In this document: in pieces, positions 16,878 through 26,950 of the stretch
How the letters are laid out: every line of letters begins with the position of its first letter
Position numbering within the stretch: the first letter of the stretch is position 1
DNA from: Arthrobacter agilis
GTDB lineage: Bacteria > Actinomycetota > Actinomycetes > Actinomycetales > Micrococcaceae
Assembly (NCBI RefSeq): GCF_006494655.1
Contig: NZ_VHIM01000004.1
Coordinates: 124,001 to 188,000 of the forward strand
DNA: 64,000 nucleotides
Direction: 5' to 3'
Notes under the pieces: model-generated
Seen by the model: only the letters and a program-made list of their open reading frames with translations
What the model was told of the DNA's origin: nothing
Database searches by the model: none
Made by a program: the position numbers and the translations under genes

Positions 16878-18503
16878 TCAGGGGGCCGGAATCAGGAATC
16901 CCTCACGGATCAGCTGCTCGACATCGACCAGCAGCTCGGCGGTGAAGGCCGGATCGGGCCGGTCGAGGAGCATGGCGAGCGCACCTGCGATCTGACCTGC
17001 GGTCAGATCTCCGTCGCACGCGGAGGCGAATCCGGCGAGTTCCGTGCTGAGGAGTGACGTGCGCCGGAGCCCTGCTCCCTGCCGGAGGAGGATCACGCCG
17101 GGATGTTCCGCGCCCGGCCGCTGGTGGCGTTCCTCGGTGACGTCGTCGGCCACCAGGAGGAACGCGTCGGCGATGCCGGTGCCCGACGCCGCCTGCTCGG
17201 TCCGCGCGGCGAGCCAGTCGCTGCGCGCGACGGCGGCGGACAGGTGCGGGCCCACCGGCTGCTCGATCTCGTGGGTGATCTCCTCCAGCGTCACCCGCAC
17301 CAGGGCCCCCGGAGAACTCGGGCGCCTGAGCCAGATGGACCCGAAGCCGATCGCCTCGACGTCGCGGGAGGAGAAGTCGGCGAGGTATGCCGCGAAGCTG
17401 TCGAGGTACGCCGACCGGTCGCGGTCCTCCGCAGCGTCGCGGAGCCACGTCTCGGCGTACTGCACCGGGGAGAGCTGCTCACGCTGGATGACCCAGGCGT
17501 CGACGCCGGCCGGTACGAATCTTCCGACCCTCCGGTCCCACGGTGTTCCCTCGGTGATCTCCCAGTTGCCGAGCAACTGGGCCGCCCCGCCGGGCGCGAG
17601 TACCCCGGGGAGCTCCCGGACCAGGGTCTCCACGATGGCGTCGCCCGCCAGACCGCCGTCGCGGTAGGTGTAGGCGTCCGCGGGCGAGCCCGTGCGCGGG
17701 GTGATCACGAAGGGCGGGTTGGAGACCACGAGATCGAAGCGCTCACCGGCGACCGGTTCGAGGAGACTGCCCAGACGCAGAGCGACCCGCTCCTCGAGCC
17801 GCTGGGGGTCGAGCCCGAGTGCTGGCGCGTTGAGCAGGAGGTTGAAGCGGGCGAAGGCGAGCGCACGCTCCGAGATGTCCGTGGCGGTGACGTGCCGCGC
17901 GTGGGACAGCAGGTGGAAGGCCTGGATGCCGCACCCGGTGCCGAGATCCAGCGCCCTGGCCACCGGGTTCCGCATCACGGTCTGCGCCAGCGTCAGCGAT
18001 GCACCGCCGATCCCGAGCACATGGTCGTGCCGGAGCGGACCGGGTCGCTGCTCCGAGCCCAGGTCGCTGGCCACCCACAGCCCGCCGCCGACGTCGGAGC
18101 CGTAGGGGCGCAGCTCGACGGCGGCTCGCCACCCGGCCGCGCCGTCCGAGGTTCCGGCGCCCGGACCCTCGGATGGTTCGATGAGCCGGAGCCTCTGGAG
18201 ACCGGCCCTCCCGGTCCGGGGGAAGGCCACGCCGAGGTCGGCCCCGTCCACCGTCTCCCCGAGGAGCCAGAGCAGCACGGGGACGATGCCTTCGCGCGCC
18301 CCGTCGGACATCCGCCGGGCCTCGAGCAGTGCAGGAGCGAGGTGTCCCCGTCCGAGCGCCGCGTAGGCGGCGGCACCGAGGAGTGCCTCGACGCCGTCGA
18401 CCGTGTACGCGAGCTCCGCGAGATCACCGGCCAGGGCTTCCAGCAGCGCGGGTTCGCCGCTCGCGGGCGCCGACGGTACGTCGGCCTCGAAGACAGCAGT
18501 CAT
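16878..18503 (-). CDS. Class I SAM-dependent methyltransferase with DUF7059-like N-terminal domain
   Basis: A 541-residue methyltransferase. An N-terminal helical region of about 160 residues precedes a Rossmann methyltransferase with SAM loop [27 protein letters not shown], and catalytic [19 protein letters not shown] motifs occur in enzymes modifying amino groups of bases or glutamine. A further 200-residue C-terminal part follows. It starts inside the trhO stop (ATGA), suggesting a joint role in RNA modification, but the substrate is unknown. Confidence 0.85.
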   Translation of the reverse strand: MTAVFEADVPSAPASGEPALLEALAGDLAELAYTVDGVEALLGAAAYAALGRGHLAPALLEARRMSDGAREGIVPVLLWLLGETVDGADLGVAFPRTGRAGLQRLRLIEPSEGPGAGTSDGAAGWRAAVELRPYGSDVGGGLWVASDLGSEQRPGPLRHDHVLGIGGASLTLAQTVMRNPVARALDLGTGCGIQAFHLLSHARHVTATDISERALAFARFNLLLNAPALGLDPQRLEERVALRLGSLLEPVAGERFDLVVSNPPFVITPRTGSPADAYTYRDGGLAGDAIVETLVRELPGVLAPGGAAQLLGNWEITEGTPWDRRVGRFVPAGVDAWVIQREQLSPVQYAETWLRDAAEDRDRSAYLDSFAAYLADFSSRDVEAIGFGSIWLRRPSSPGALVRVTLEEITHEIEQPVGPHLSAAVARSDWLAARTEQAASGTGIADAFLLVADDVTEERHQRPGAEHPGVILLRQGAGLRRTSLLSTELAGFASACDGDLTAGQIAGALAMLLDRPDPAFTAELLVDVEQLIREGFLIPAP

Positions 18504-19426
18504 GCTGCACCCACGGCGGTTGCTTCGGCCTCGTCCGGCTCGCATCCCTGCGGGCAGCGGAGCGTCACGGGGTCCGCTGCGCACCCCTCGCAGTAGAGCG
18601 TCAGGTTGCGGCACTCCGGATTCGAGCAGTTCGCGAACGTGTTCGTCGGGGCCTCGCACCGCACGCAGCGGCCGAGCGTGACCGCGTCATCGCTGAACTC
18701 GAGGTGCATGCGCTTGTCGAAGACGTACAGGGAGCCCTCCCACAACCCGCGGTCACGGTACGTCTCGCCGTACCGGACGATCCCGCCGTCGAGCTGGTAG
18801 ACCTCCCGGAACCCGCGGTTGACCATGAGGCTCGACAGCACCTCGCAGCGGATTCCTCCGGTGCAGTAGGTGACCACGGGCTTGTCCTTGAGGTCGTCGT
18901 ACTTGCCCGACTCGAGCTCGCGGACGAAATCGTGCGTCGTCCTCACATCGGGGACCACCGCTCCCTTGAAACGGCCGATCTGGGCTTCGAGGGCGTTGCG
19001 GCCGTCGAAGAAGACGACCTCCTCACCCGCCGCCCGCCTGGCGTCCACCAGGGCGTGAACCTCCTCCGGAGCGAGGTGCTTTCCTCCGCCCACGACACCG
19101 CTCTCATCCACGACCAGCTCCCCGGGCGCACCGAACGACACGATCTCGTCCCGTACCTTCACGCTGAGTCGCGGGAAGTCCTCGGCCCCGCCGTCGGACC
19201 ACTTGACGTCCAGCCCCGTGAACCCGGGGTACTCGCGTGTGGTCCGGACGTACTGCTTGACCGCAGCGACCTCACCGCCCACGGTGCCGTTGATGCCGTC
19301 CTTCGAGATGAGGATGCGTCCGCGCAGACCCCATTTCTCGCACAGAGCCCGCTGCCACAGCCGGATCGCCTCCGGATCGGGAAGGGGTGTGAAGGCGTAA
19401 TACAGGGCAATACGGTTCGTGGACAC
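18500..19426 (-). CDS. trhO: tRNA uridine(34) hydroxylase, rhodanese-related
   Basis: A 308-residue TrhO (YceA) protein, which catalyses O2-dependent 5-hydroxylation of U34 in tRNA. An acylphosphatase-like N-terminus ([16 protein letters not shown]) is followed by a rhodanese domain with the active loop [11 protein letters not shown] (C188, C194) and a Cys-rich tail, CVRCEAP, CSNPEC and CEGC, that probably binds zinc. The GTG start has TAGGCT at 19439-19434, only seven bases upstream, so the transcript is probably leaderless. Confidence 0.92.
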   Translation of the reverse strand: MSTNRIALYYAFTPLPDPEAIRLWQRALCEKWGLRGRILISKDGINGTVGGEVAAVKQYVRTTREYPGFTGLDVKWSDGGAEDFPRLSVKVRDEIVSFGAPGELVVDESGVVGGGKHLAPEEVHALVDARRAAGEEVVFFDGRNALEAQIGRFKGAVVPDVRTTHDFVRELESGKYDDLKDKPVVTYCTGGIRCEVLSSLMVNRGFREVYQLDGGIVRYGETYRDRGLWEGSLYVFDKRMHLEFSDDAVTLGRCVRCEAPTNTFANCSNPECRNLTLYCEGCAADPVTLRCPQGCEPDEAEATAVGAA

Positions 19427-19500
19427 GGTTTAAAGCCTACTTTGCGTCTCAAATAGGTCACCTTCGCGGCCGCCTATGTCATCGATCGGCCCCGAGAACT

Positions 19501-20163
19501 ATGGTTCAGCACATGGGCGCACATGCAGACGATGACCTCCTCCAGACCTGGATCTCGGGATGGTCGGCGTGTCGGGGTTATGAGCCGCAGCGGGACGGAC
19601 GGAGCACCTCCGTCCTGCTGACCGACGAGGAGGGCCGGACCGAGCATTTCCTGTTCGAGCCCCCGACGGAACGGTTCAGGGAACTGGCAGCCGAGACGCA
19701 GCAGGACCCGCAGCGCGTGCTGACCGTCGTGACCAACAGGATGCAGGACCTGATCGACGAGGCGGAGGCGCTCGGGCTGCGGGTCACCGACCGCCAGCAG
19801 TCCCTCATGAAGGTCGACATGCACGGTCAGGACGTCGAGGACCCGCGGCCTCCGGGTGACGAGTTCACGCTCTCCCGGGACAAGGACGGCTGCTGCCGTC
19901 GCGTCACGGTCCATGCCGGGGACGCCGTGGCTGCCCGCGGTTCCGTCTCCGTGGTCGGCGAGCACGCGGTCTACGACCGCATCGTCACGGAGGAGGACTT
20001 CCGACGTCGTGGTCTGGGGAGCTTCCTGATGCGAGCCCTCACGGCGGGCGTCCTCGAGGACGACGTGACCGCCGGCCTGCTGATGGCATCGGCCGACGGG
20101 CGTGCGCTCTACGAGTACCTCGGGTGGCAGCACGTCGCCGACGTGTTCGTCGTCAGAGGATAA
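19501..20163 (+). CDS. GNAT family N-acetyltransferase
   Basis: A 220-residue protein whose C-terminal half is a GNAT fold: YDRIVTEEDFRRRGLGSFLM holds the acetyl-CoA pyrophosphate loop (RRGLGS), and ALYEYLGWQHVADVFVVRG is the usual final strand. The N-terminal 100 residues lack a recognised fold. The substrate is unknown. It is divergent from trhO and precedes the helicase gene by 48 bases on the same strand. Confidence 0.82.
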   Translation: MVQHMGAHADDDLLQTWISGWSACRGYEPQRDGRSTSVLLTDEEGRTEHFLFEPPTERFRELAAETQQDPQRVLTVVTNRMQDLIDEAEALGLRVTDRQQSLMKVDMHGQDVEDPRPPGDEFTLSRDKDGCCRRVTVHAGDAVAARGSVSVVGEHAVYDRIVTEEDFRRRGLGSFLMRALTAGVLEDDVTAGLLMASADGRALYEYLGWQHVADVFVVRG

Positions 20164-20211
20164 GGGCGCTCCCTGCCCGTCCGTGCCCCGTGCCGGTGCG
20201 AGAATGGCGGC

Positions 20212-22605
20212 GTGGCTGCGCGCGACTCCCTGATCCCCCTGCTCGGGGGCGGACCGGACCCCGAGCAGCTCCTCCATGTCCGGGAGATCCCTGCCCGTCA
20301 GGCCGATCATGCTCCCTGGCCCGACTGGGTCCATCCCGACGTCGTCGAAGCGTTCACCGGACGCGGCGTCCACGAGCCGTGGCGCCACCAGGTGGAGGGC
20401 GCGACCGCCGCCCATGACGGGGCACACACGATCGTCGCGACGGGAACGGCCTCCGGGAAATCCCTGTGCTACCAGCTGCCCGTGCTCGACGAGATCCACC
20501 GCAGTGAACTCGCCGACCGGTCGACGCTCGCGCCGAGCGGCTCCGTGGCCCTGTACCTCGCACCGACCAAGGCCCTCGCCGCGGACCAGCTCTCGGCCGT
20601 CAACGCCCTGGGGCTTCCGACGGTGCGCGCCGAGACGTACGACGGCGACACCGAATCGGGCGCACGCCGCTGGATCCGGGACCACGCCAACCTCGTCCTC
20701 GCCAATCCCGACATGCTCCACTACGGGATCCTGCCGAACCACACCTGGTGGGCGAGGTTCTTCCGGCGGCTCAAGTACGTCGTCATCGACGAGGCACACA
20801 GTTACCGGGGCGTCTTCGGGTCGCACGTCGCCAACCTGCTCCGACGCCTGCGCCGGATCTGCGCGAGCTACGGTGCGCATCCCGTCTTCATCGGCGCCTC
20901 GGCCACGTCGTCCGAACCGGCGGCTTCCTTCGGCAAACTCATCGGGGCCCCTGTGCGAGCGGTGGACCGCGACGCCTCCCCGCACGGTTCGACGACGGTC
21001 GCCTTCTGGGAGCCGCAGCTCACCGGGATGAGGGGTGAGAACGGGGCCGCCACCCGACGGACCGTCATCGCGGAGACGTCGGATCTGCTCGCGAACCTCG
21101 TCTCGTCACAGGTGAGGACGATCGCCTTCATCAAGTCCAGGCGCGGGGCCGAGAGTATCGCCCAGACATCGCGACGGATGCTCGAGGACGTCCACCCGAG
21201 CCTGCCCCACCGCGTCGCCGCCTACCGATCCGGCTACCTGCCGGAGGAGAGGCGAGCGCTGGAGTCGGCGCTGCGCAGTGGGGAACTTCTCGGCGTCGCC
21301 AGCACCTCCGCCCTCGAACTCGGCATCGACATCTCCGGTCTCGATGCGGTGCTGGTAGCCGGTTGGCCCGGCACACGCGCATCCCTCATGCAGCAGATCG
21401 GACGGGCCGGGCGCTCCGGACAGGACGCGATCGCAGCGTTCGTCGCGAGCGACGATCCGCTCGACACCTACCTGGTCCATCATCCGGAGGCAGTCTTCGA
21501 CCTCGCCGTGGAGGCCACGGTCTTCGATCCGTCGAACCCCTACGTGCTCGGCCCGCACCTCTGCGCAGCAGCTGCCGAACTACCCATCACGGACGAGGAC
21601 CTCGATCTGTTCGGGCCGACCGCGCATACCCTCCTGGGGACGCTGTGCGAGCAGGGATTCCTCCGTCGGCGACCCGCGGGCTGGTTCTGGACGCACCCTC
21701 AGAGCGCCGCGGCCATGGTCAACCTGAGGGCGGACGGCGGTGGCCCGATCAACATCGTCGACGCCGACTCGGGTGCCCTGCTCGGGACGATGGACTCGCC
21801 CCAGAGCCACTACCAGGCCCACCCGGGCGCCGTGTACGTGCACCAGGGCCGCACCTACGTGGTCCAGGACCTCGACGAGCAGGACCACTGTGCGATCGTC
21901 TCGAGAGCACACCCCGACTACTACACGCAGGCGCGTGACGTCACCCAGATCGAGGTCATCGACCGCGATATCAGCGCGCTGTGGGGTGGGGTGCTCGCCA
22001 GTTTCGGCGATGTGAAGGTCACGACCCAGGTGGTCTCCTTCCAGCGGAAGGCCTTCTCCTCCAACGAGATCCTCGGCGAGGAGCCCTTGAATCTGGAGGC
22101 TCGGGATCTGTTCACGAAAGCGGTGTGGTTCGAGATCAGCCCGGCGCTGCTCGAGGCCGAGGGCATCTCGGCCGAGGAACTCCCCGGTGCCCTGCATGCT
22201 GCCGAGCACGCAGCCATCGGACTGTTACCCCTGGTCGCGTCGAGCGATCGCTGGGACATCGGCGGTGTGTCCACGGCCCTGCACGCCGATACCGGCCAGC
22301 CCACGATCTTCGTGTACGACGGGCATCCGGGCGGCGCCGGGTTCGCGGAGCGCGGGTTCCAGGCCGCTCGCACCTGGTTGTCCGCGACCCGCGATGCCAT
22401 CGAGTCCTGCGAATGCGAGTCCGGATGCCCCTCGTGCGTCCAGTCCCCGAAGTGCGGGAACCGCAACAACCCGCTGAGCAAAGGCGGGGCCGTGGCGGTG
22501 CTCTCGCTCATCCTGCAGCAGGCTGCGGGCGCCGCTCCTCCAGCTGCTGACCCGGTGGACGTCGGCCCGTACCCCCTCCCCGATACCGCACCGTCGGCCC
22601 GGTAA
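20212..22605 (+). CDS. DEAD/DEAH-box helicase of the SftH/MrfA type
   Basis: A 797-residue superfamily 2 DNA helicase. Walker A is ATGTASGKS (76-84), motif II VIDEAHSYRG (about 192), motif VI QQIGRAGRSGQ. The C-terminal DUF1998 region holds a four-cysteine cluster, CECESGCPSCVQSPKCGN. This architecture matches mycobacterial SftH (Rv3649), a 3'-5' helicase encoded near topA, and Bacillus MrfA in mitomycin repair. The GTG start lies inside a GC-rich run with weak ribosome site. Confidence 0.92.
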   Translation: MAARDSLIPLLGGGPDPEQLLHVREIPARQADHAPWPDWVHPDVVEAFTGRGVHEPWRHQVEGATAAHDGAHTIVATGTASGKSLCYQLPVLDEIHRSELADRSTLAPSGSVALYLAPTKALAADQLSAVNALGLPTVRAETYDGDTESGARRWIRDHANLVLANPDMLHYGILPNHTWWARFFRRLKYVVIDEAHSYRGVFGSHVANLLRRLRRICASYGAHPVFIGASATSSEPAASFGKLIGAPVRAVDRDASPHGSTTVAFWEPQLTGMRGENGAATRRTVIAETSDLLANLVSSQVRTIAFIKSRRGAESIAQTSRRMLEDVHPSLPHRVAAYRSGYLPEERRALESALRSGELLGVASTSALELGIDISGLDAVLVAGWPGTRASLMQQIGRAGRSGQDAIAAFVASDDPLDTYLVHHPEAVFDLAVEATVFDPSNPYVLGPHLCAAAAELPITDEDLDLFGPTAHTLLGTLCEQGFLRRRPAGWFWTHPQSAAAMVNLRADGGGPINIVDADSGALLGTMDSPQSHYQAHPGAVYVHQGRTYVVQDLDEQDHCAIVSRAHPDYYTQARDVTQIEVIDRDISALWGGVLASFGDVKVTTQVVSFQRKAFSSNEILGEEPLNLEARDLFTKAVWFEISPALLEAEGISAEELPGALHAAEHAAIGLLPLVASSDRWDIGGVSTALHADTGQPTIFVYDGHPGGAGFAERGFQAARTWLSATRDAIESCECESGCPSCVQSPKCGNRNNPLSKGGAVAVLSLILQQAAGAAPPAADPVDVGPYPLPDTAPSAR

Positions 22606-22653
22606 CCCTGTCGGCACCATCTCCGAACGGTCCACCCGGGACCCCGGCACCAC

Positions 22654-23040
22654 CTACGGCGGTGCGCCTGCCCGGGCAGCACCCGCGGCGCGCGGCAGCA
22701 ATCCCGGTCCGTCGACGGTCACCCGGATCAGGACCGTCCCGGTTGCCGGGTCCTCCACGAGGCACTGCTCCACCCGCGCGCCATGCTGCGCGGCGACGGT
22801 CCCGGCGATCTCGCAGGGTTGGCCGGGTGCCAGGCCCCTCGCGGAGTCGGCGGCGGCCAGCGCGGCCAGATCGGCCGCCGTCGCAGCCTTCGACGCCGCC
22901 GATGCTGCGAGGACGAAGACACCCGCCACCGCCACCAGGATCAGCGCGAGCAGCGCTATCCCGGTCATGAGGGCGGTCCCCGCTCCCCTCTCGCTCCAGG
23001 AATCCCCCGCACGCGACTCGCCCCACCTCGCGTCACCCAT
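22654..23040 (-). CDS. Rv3654c-like TadE-like protein of the helicase/secretion locus
   Basis: A 128-residue pseudopilin-like protein. After the polar start and ERGAGTALMTG comes one hydrophobic helix (IALLALILVAVAGVFVLAAS) with the small residues AATAADLAALAAADSARG, then a short extracellular domain with two cysteines. It matches the Rv3654c-type family found last in the actinobacterial Tad operon. GGAGGAG precedes the ATG, which overlaps the tadE stop by 8 bases. Confidence 0.82.
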   Translation of the reverse strand: MGDARWGESRAGDSWSERGAGTALMTGIALLALILVAVAGVFVLAASAASKAATAADLAALAAADSARGLAPGQPCEIAGTVAAQHGARVEQCLVEDPATGTVLIRVTVDGPGLLPRAAGAARAGAPP

Positions 23041-23563
23041 CACTCTCCTCCCGGCCCGCCGCGGAGGCGACGAGCTCGACACCGAAGATTCCGACGACGG
23101 GCCCTGTGACGCGTGCCCGCACCACCACGGTCGTCCACCCGCCGTCGGACGACGTGCTCGTCACCGCGTCCCGCCCGGCAAGCCTCCGAACCGTCTGCTG
23201 GACGGTCGTGCTGCTCTCACCCCGCATGACCTCCCGGGCTCCGGCCCGCGCCGCCTCCTCGATCCGCAACTGCACGACGCCTACCTGCGCCATCCCGAGG
23301 ATGAGGGCGACGAGAACCACCAGGGCGGGGAGGACGACGGCCACCTCGGCGGTGACGGACCCGCGGTCGGACACGGAACCCTGACCGGATGGTCCGCCAC
23401 GACGGACGGGCCACCTGGTGGACCGGGACCGGGAGCCGTCCTGCCGGCCGGCGGCTCCGCTGTCTCCGATGGCTCCGAGGGCTCCGGTGTCCGACCGCGG
23501 CGAGGGCACGTGGCCCACCCGGCTCGCGGTGTGGTCGATCAGCCCGCCCTGGTGGCTGCCCAT
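23033..23563 (-). CDS. TadE-family pilus assembly protein
   Basis: A 176-residue minor-pilin-like protein. The family signature DRGSVTAEVAVVLPALVVLV, with the pre-pilin glutamate, is followed by one hydrophobic helix and EEAARAGAREVMRG. The C-terminal 80 residues would be extracytoplasmic. The 65-residue basic N-terminal stretch before the signature is unusually long, but the start is fixed by a TGATG junction with the preceding gene. Confidence 0.82.
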   Translation of the reverse strand: MGSHQGGLIDHTASRVGHVPSPRSDTGALGAIGDSGAAGRQDGSRSRSTRWPVRRGGPSGQGSVSDRGSVTAEVAVVLPALVVLVALILGMAQVGVVQLRIEEAARAGAREVMRGESSTTVQQTVRRLAGRDAVTSTSSDGGWTTVVVRARVTGPVVGIFGVELVASAAGREESDG

Positions 23564-24054
23564 CAGCCGAAGTTCAGGGCCGAGGTGATCAGGGACATCA
23601 GCAGGCCCTTGATCTCACCGCTCGACAGGACTGCCACGAGCAAGGCGGCGAACCCGACGGCCGCGAGGGTGGCGATCGCGTACTCGGCCGTCGCCATCCC
23701 CGCCTCACGGTCGGGCAGGACGATCAGGCGACTCCGGAGCACCCGATCGTTGGATCGACGCCGCCGCGCCGCGGACCGGCGCGCTGCTCGGTCGACGTCG
23801 ATCTCCGCCTGTCTCCCCACGGGCAGACGGGGCTCGCCGTCGCACACGGCTTGTATCGCCGGCACCGACCCGTCCCGGCAGAAGGGTGTTTCCCCGGGCC
23901 GGACGGCCGGGGTCGAGACGGCTGACGACGGCGCCGGGACGGACCGGTCGGGACGGGTGCCGCGCCCCGATCGCGGGACCTCGACGTCCGCACCGACGTC
24001 AGCCGCTGGTCGCCCCTGACCGGCTTCCCTGCCTACGTATGACTGCGCTGCCAT
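23563..24054 (-). CDS. DUF4244 protein, Flp pilin-like
   Basis: A 163-residue protein. The C-terminal 45 residues, EAGMATAEYAIATLAAVGFA and a following hydrophobic helix, match DUF4244, the predicted Flp-like major pilin of actinobacterial Tad loci (Rv3656c). Relatives are usually 60-110 residues, whereas this one has a polar, Arg/Pro-rich extension of about 115 residues. The start is supported by a strong AAGGAGGAG. Processing would have to remove the whole extension. Confidence 0.78.
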   Translation of the reverse strand: MAAQSYVGREAGQGRPAADVGADVEVPRSGRGTRPDRSVPAPSSAVSTPAVRPGETPFCRDGSVPAIQAVCDGEPRLPVGRQAEIDVDRAARRSAARRRRSNDRVLRSRLIVLPDREAGMATAEYAIATLAAVGFAALLVAVLSSGEIKGLLMSLITSALNFG

Positions 24055-24208
24055 GACTCCTCCTTCGTCCGTGACGTGGCAGATGCTCCACGTCGTGTGT
24101 GCGACGGTCGCCGCACGGTCAACTCTCGCGAGTGGGCGGCGCCCGGTGGCCGCCGGTGCGGGCTAAGTGGATAAGTGCCACCCCAACGGTTGGCGAGTCG
24201 AGGCGGCC

Positions 24209-24823
24209 CTAGAGATCCGGCAGGAGTCCCAGAACGACGGGTACCACGCCCAGGCAGATGAAGGCGGGGAGAGAGCACAGTCCGAGCGGCAGCACGAGGT
24301 GGACTCCGAGGGTCGCCGCCCGTTTGTCCGTCTCCCGGTTGAGTCGGCGCCGCATCTGGGCAGCATGGGCGTGCAGCAGGGCGGCCGACGGTGCTCCCGT
24401 CGAGGTGGCGAAGCGGAGGCCCTGTCTGATGTCCTCGACGGTACGCGCTCGCGCAGCGCCATCCAGCTGCTGTGCGTGGCCGGGTCTGCGCCTGCCCGTC
24501 CCGGCCACGATGGCCGTCGCACCCGGTGTGCCGACGTCCCAGGCCGCCTCCCAGGTGGCGCCGAGCAGCCGGGCCGCTCGCACCCTCTGAAGGGCTGGAC
24601 CGACGGACAGGTCGCACGCCTCTGCCACCACCGAGAGACCGTGCTCCACCGAGGCCCCTGCCGTGAGCATCGATCCGAGCAGATCGAGGATGAGCGGTCC
24701 GTCCGTGAGGCCTGGTCGCGAGGGGACGGCTGGTCCTGCCCGTTCGCGTGCACCCTGCCTCCTCGAGACGGAGAGCACGACGAATCCGAGGAACAGGAGC
24801 GCGAACACCGTGATGCCCGCCAT
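24209..24823 (-). CDS. TadC-like type II/IV secretion membrane protein (GspF domain)
   Basis: A 204-residue GspF-domain inner-membrane protein. A first helix at 1-20 (MAGITVFALLFLGFVVLSV) is followed by the cytoplasmic domain with LLGSMLTAGASVEHGLSVVA, and a final helix pair PLGLCSLPAFICLGVVPVVL. TadB/TadC platforms transmit motion from the TadA ATPase to pilus assembly. It begins in a TGATG overlap with the tadB-like gene. A 154-base gap to the DUF4244 gene may hold a second promoter. Confidence 0.82.
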   Translation of the reverse strand: MAGITVFALLFLGFVVLSVSRRQGARERAGPAVPSRPGLTDGPLILDLLGSMLTAGASVEHGLSVVAEACDLSVGPALQRVRAARLLGATWEAAWDVGTPGATAIVAGTGRRRPGHAQQLDGAARARTVEDIRQGLRFATSTGAPSAALLHAHAAQMRRRLNRETDKRAATLGVHLVLPLGLCSLPAFICLGVVPVVLGLLPDL

Positions 24824-25602
24824 CAGGATGGCTCGACAGCCCGCTGCACCAGGCGCCCGGACCAGAGTCGCGCGACGACCATCAGCACGGTACCGGCGCC
24901 GAGAGTCAGCAGGCCCAGTGGTGAACCGAGAAGGACCTGGACGGGATCGACACCGAGCGCGAACCCGAGCACCAGGCCGATCACCGGGAGCCACGCCAGC
25001 AGCACGACGGTTGCACGGGGCCCGGCGAGGACCGTCTCACGCGCGGCAGCACTGTCGAGACCTGCCTCCAGGTGCGTTGCATAGCGTTCGAGGATCGCGG
25101 CGAGCGGGACGCCGCTCCGCTCGGCGACGACGAGGCACCCGGCGAGATCGACCCACAACCCGATCGCCCGGTCCGCATTCACAGGTGCACGGGCCTGTCC
25201 GGTTGCACGCCCGCTGGCGGCCCGCAGGGCGTCCGGGACATTCAGCCCGAGGTCGGCCGCCCGACGCGCCGTCGCGATGACGGGCAGCGCGGTCCGGGCG
25301 AAGACGGTCGGGGTTTCGGAGTACACCCGCTCCATGTCCGACCAGAGGAGATGCGGGGGCCGCCCCGCGCGAAGGAGCCCCGCCAACTGGTGGATGAACA
25401 GAGGCATGTCGTGAACGTCGAGGACCTGTCGGCGGAGACGGATACGCAGGCGGCCCAGGCCCATGGGGAGGTCCTGCGGATGGGTACGGCGGACCGCACG
25501 TTCATGACCACCCCGCGGTCCGCCACGTGGCTCCGTACCCCCGTGACTCAAGATTGTGACGACGGCGGCGCCGAGCAGCAGTGCCACGATCAGGCCGGTC
25601 AT
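24823..25602 (-). CDS. TadB-like type II/IV secretion membrane protein (GspF domain)
   Basis: A 259-residue GspF-domain platform protein. Helix 1 is MTGLIVALLLGAAVVTIL; the cytoplasmic domain contains PLFIHQLAGLLRAGRPPHLLW, and two C-terminal helices follow (VVLLAWLPVIGLVLGFALG and LGLLTLGAGTVLMVVARLW). It would pair with the TadC-like protein encoded next. The ATG shares its A with the TGA of the displaced tadA frame, showing that the operon was built for a tadA ending here. Confidence 0.84.
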   Translation of the reverse strand: MTGLIVALLLGAAVVTILSHGGTEPRGGPRGGHERAVRRTHPQDLPMGLGRLRIRLRRQVLDVHDMPLFIHQLAGLLRAGRPPHLLWSDMERVYSETPTVFARTALPVIATARRAADLGLNVPDALRAASGRATGQARAPVNADRAIGLWVDLAGCLVVAERSGVPLAAILERYATHLEAGLDSAAARETVLAGPRATVVLLAWLPVIGLVLGFALGVDPVQVLLGSPLGLLTLGAGTVLMVVARLWSGRLVQRAVEPS

Positions 25603-26950
25603 CAGCCGGACACCGGATCGGGTGTCGACGCGATCGTGCGTGCTCCTGGTGTCCGCTCGGCCGGAGTGGCTGCGTGGGCCACGGTCTGCAGATCGCCATC
25701 CGACCATCCCACGGCGTGTGCGAACTCCGCCCAGCCCGCTCCGCGCTCGCACCCCTGCCCGAGGGAGGACAGGACCGGCGTGACGACCAGCGCCGTCCCC
25801 CGCTCCACATGCAGCAGATTCAGGCTCTCCACGCGCCGACCGCGAGGATCACGCGTCAGGTGGACGACGACGTCGACGGCACTGGCGCCTGAAGAACGAG
25901 TGCTTCCGGTGTGAGGCCCGCGAGAGCCGCCAGGGCGCTCAGCCTGGCGGGCACGGCGTCGGCGGAATTCGCATGGATCGTCGCCCCTCCACCGTCGTGG
26001 CCCGTGTTCATGGCCGACAGCAGATCGCGGATCTCGGAGCCCCTGCACTCACCGACCACGAGTCGATCGGGCCTCATCCTCAGCGCCTGCCTGACGAGTT
26101 CCCCCAGATCGAACACGCCCGCGCCCTCGAGATTCCCGTGCCGGGCCTGCAGACCGACGGTGTGCGGGTGGGCCGGTGCGAGCTCCGCCGCGTCCTCGAC
26201 CAGGACGATCCGCTCATGGGGTGCGGCGAGCCCGAGCAGCGTGGAGAGCATCGTCGTCTTGCCCGTACCCGTGGCGCCGCTGATGAGGAAGTTGAGCCGT
26301 TTCCTGATCATCAGGGTGAGTGCCAACGCGGCAGTGGGCTCGACGCCACCGGCGTCCACCAGCTCCTCCAGGGTGAAGACCTGTCGGCGTCGGATCCGGA
26401 TCGACAGCAGTGTTCCCCCCGTCGAGACGGGCGGAAGGACGGCATGGACCCTGAAGCCGTCGAGCTGGACGTCCACGGCAGGACACCCGTCATCGAGCCG
26501 CCTGCCTCCCGCGGCGACCAGCCGGACCGCGAGGGCCCGGACGTCCTCGTCGGTGCCGAAGACCCGGCCGGTCCGGCGAAGGCCATGCGCACCGTCCACC
26601 CAGACATCGCCCGGACCGTTCACCAGGATGTCCGTGACGGATGGGTCGAGGAGCAGATGCTCGAGGGGCCCGAGCCCCTTGAGTTCGGCGCGGACACGAT
26701 CGAGTTCGGTCAGCACCCCCTCGGAGCCGAGGAATCGGCCGCTCGAGCCCACAGCCTCGGCAAAGGCAGCGCCACCCACCCTGACGTCCGCCGAGAGCAC
26801 CGCCCGACGGACGGCGTCCACCATCGACTCCACTCCGGGGTGGGGCGTTGCCGAGACGGTGGCCCCGCCGTGCTCCGCAGGGGTCGCGCCACCCTGCGCG
26901 GCCCGCCGCTGGCGACGCGTCCGCGAGCCCGGCACGCTCATCCCCGTCAT
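25602..26950 (-). pseudogene. tadA: TadA/CpaF-family pilus ATPase, frameshifted near its 3' end
   Basis: The type II/IV secretion ATPase that powers Tad pilus assembly. Frame 1 (26950-25856) has the N-terminal domain, Walker A SGATGTGKTT (about residue 225), GECRGSEIRDLLSAMNTGHDG and the His box ATIHANSADAVPARL, then ends abruptly in SSST. The expected ending, ASAVDVVVHLTRDPRGRRVE and about 80 more residues, continues in another frame to 25602. Length 1349 is one base short of a multiple of three, so one base is missing near 25887. The ATG overlaps the preceding stop as ATGA. It could be a true mutation or a sequencing error. Confidence 0.85.

Noticed and set aside
25856..25900. Programmed -1 frameshift in tadA
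   Set aside because: No slippery heptamer or downstream pseudoknot is visible; mutation or sequencing error is simpler.
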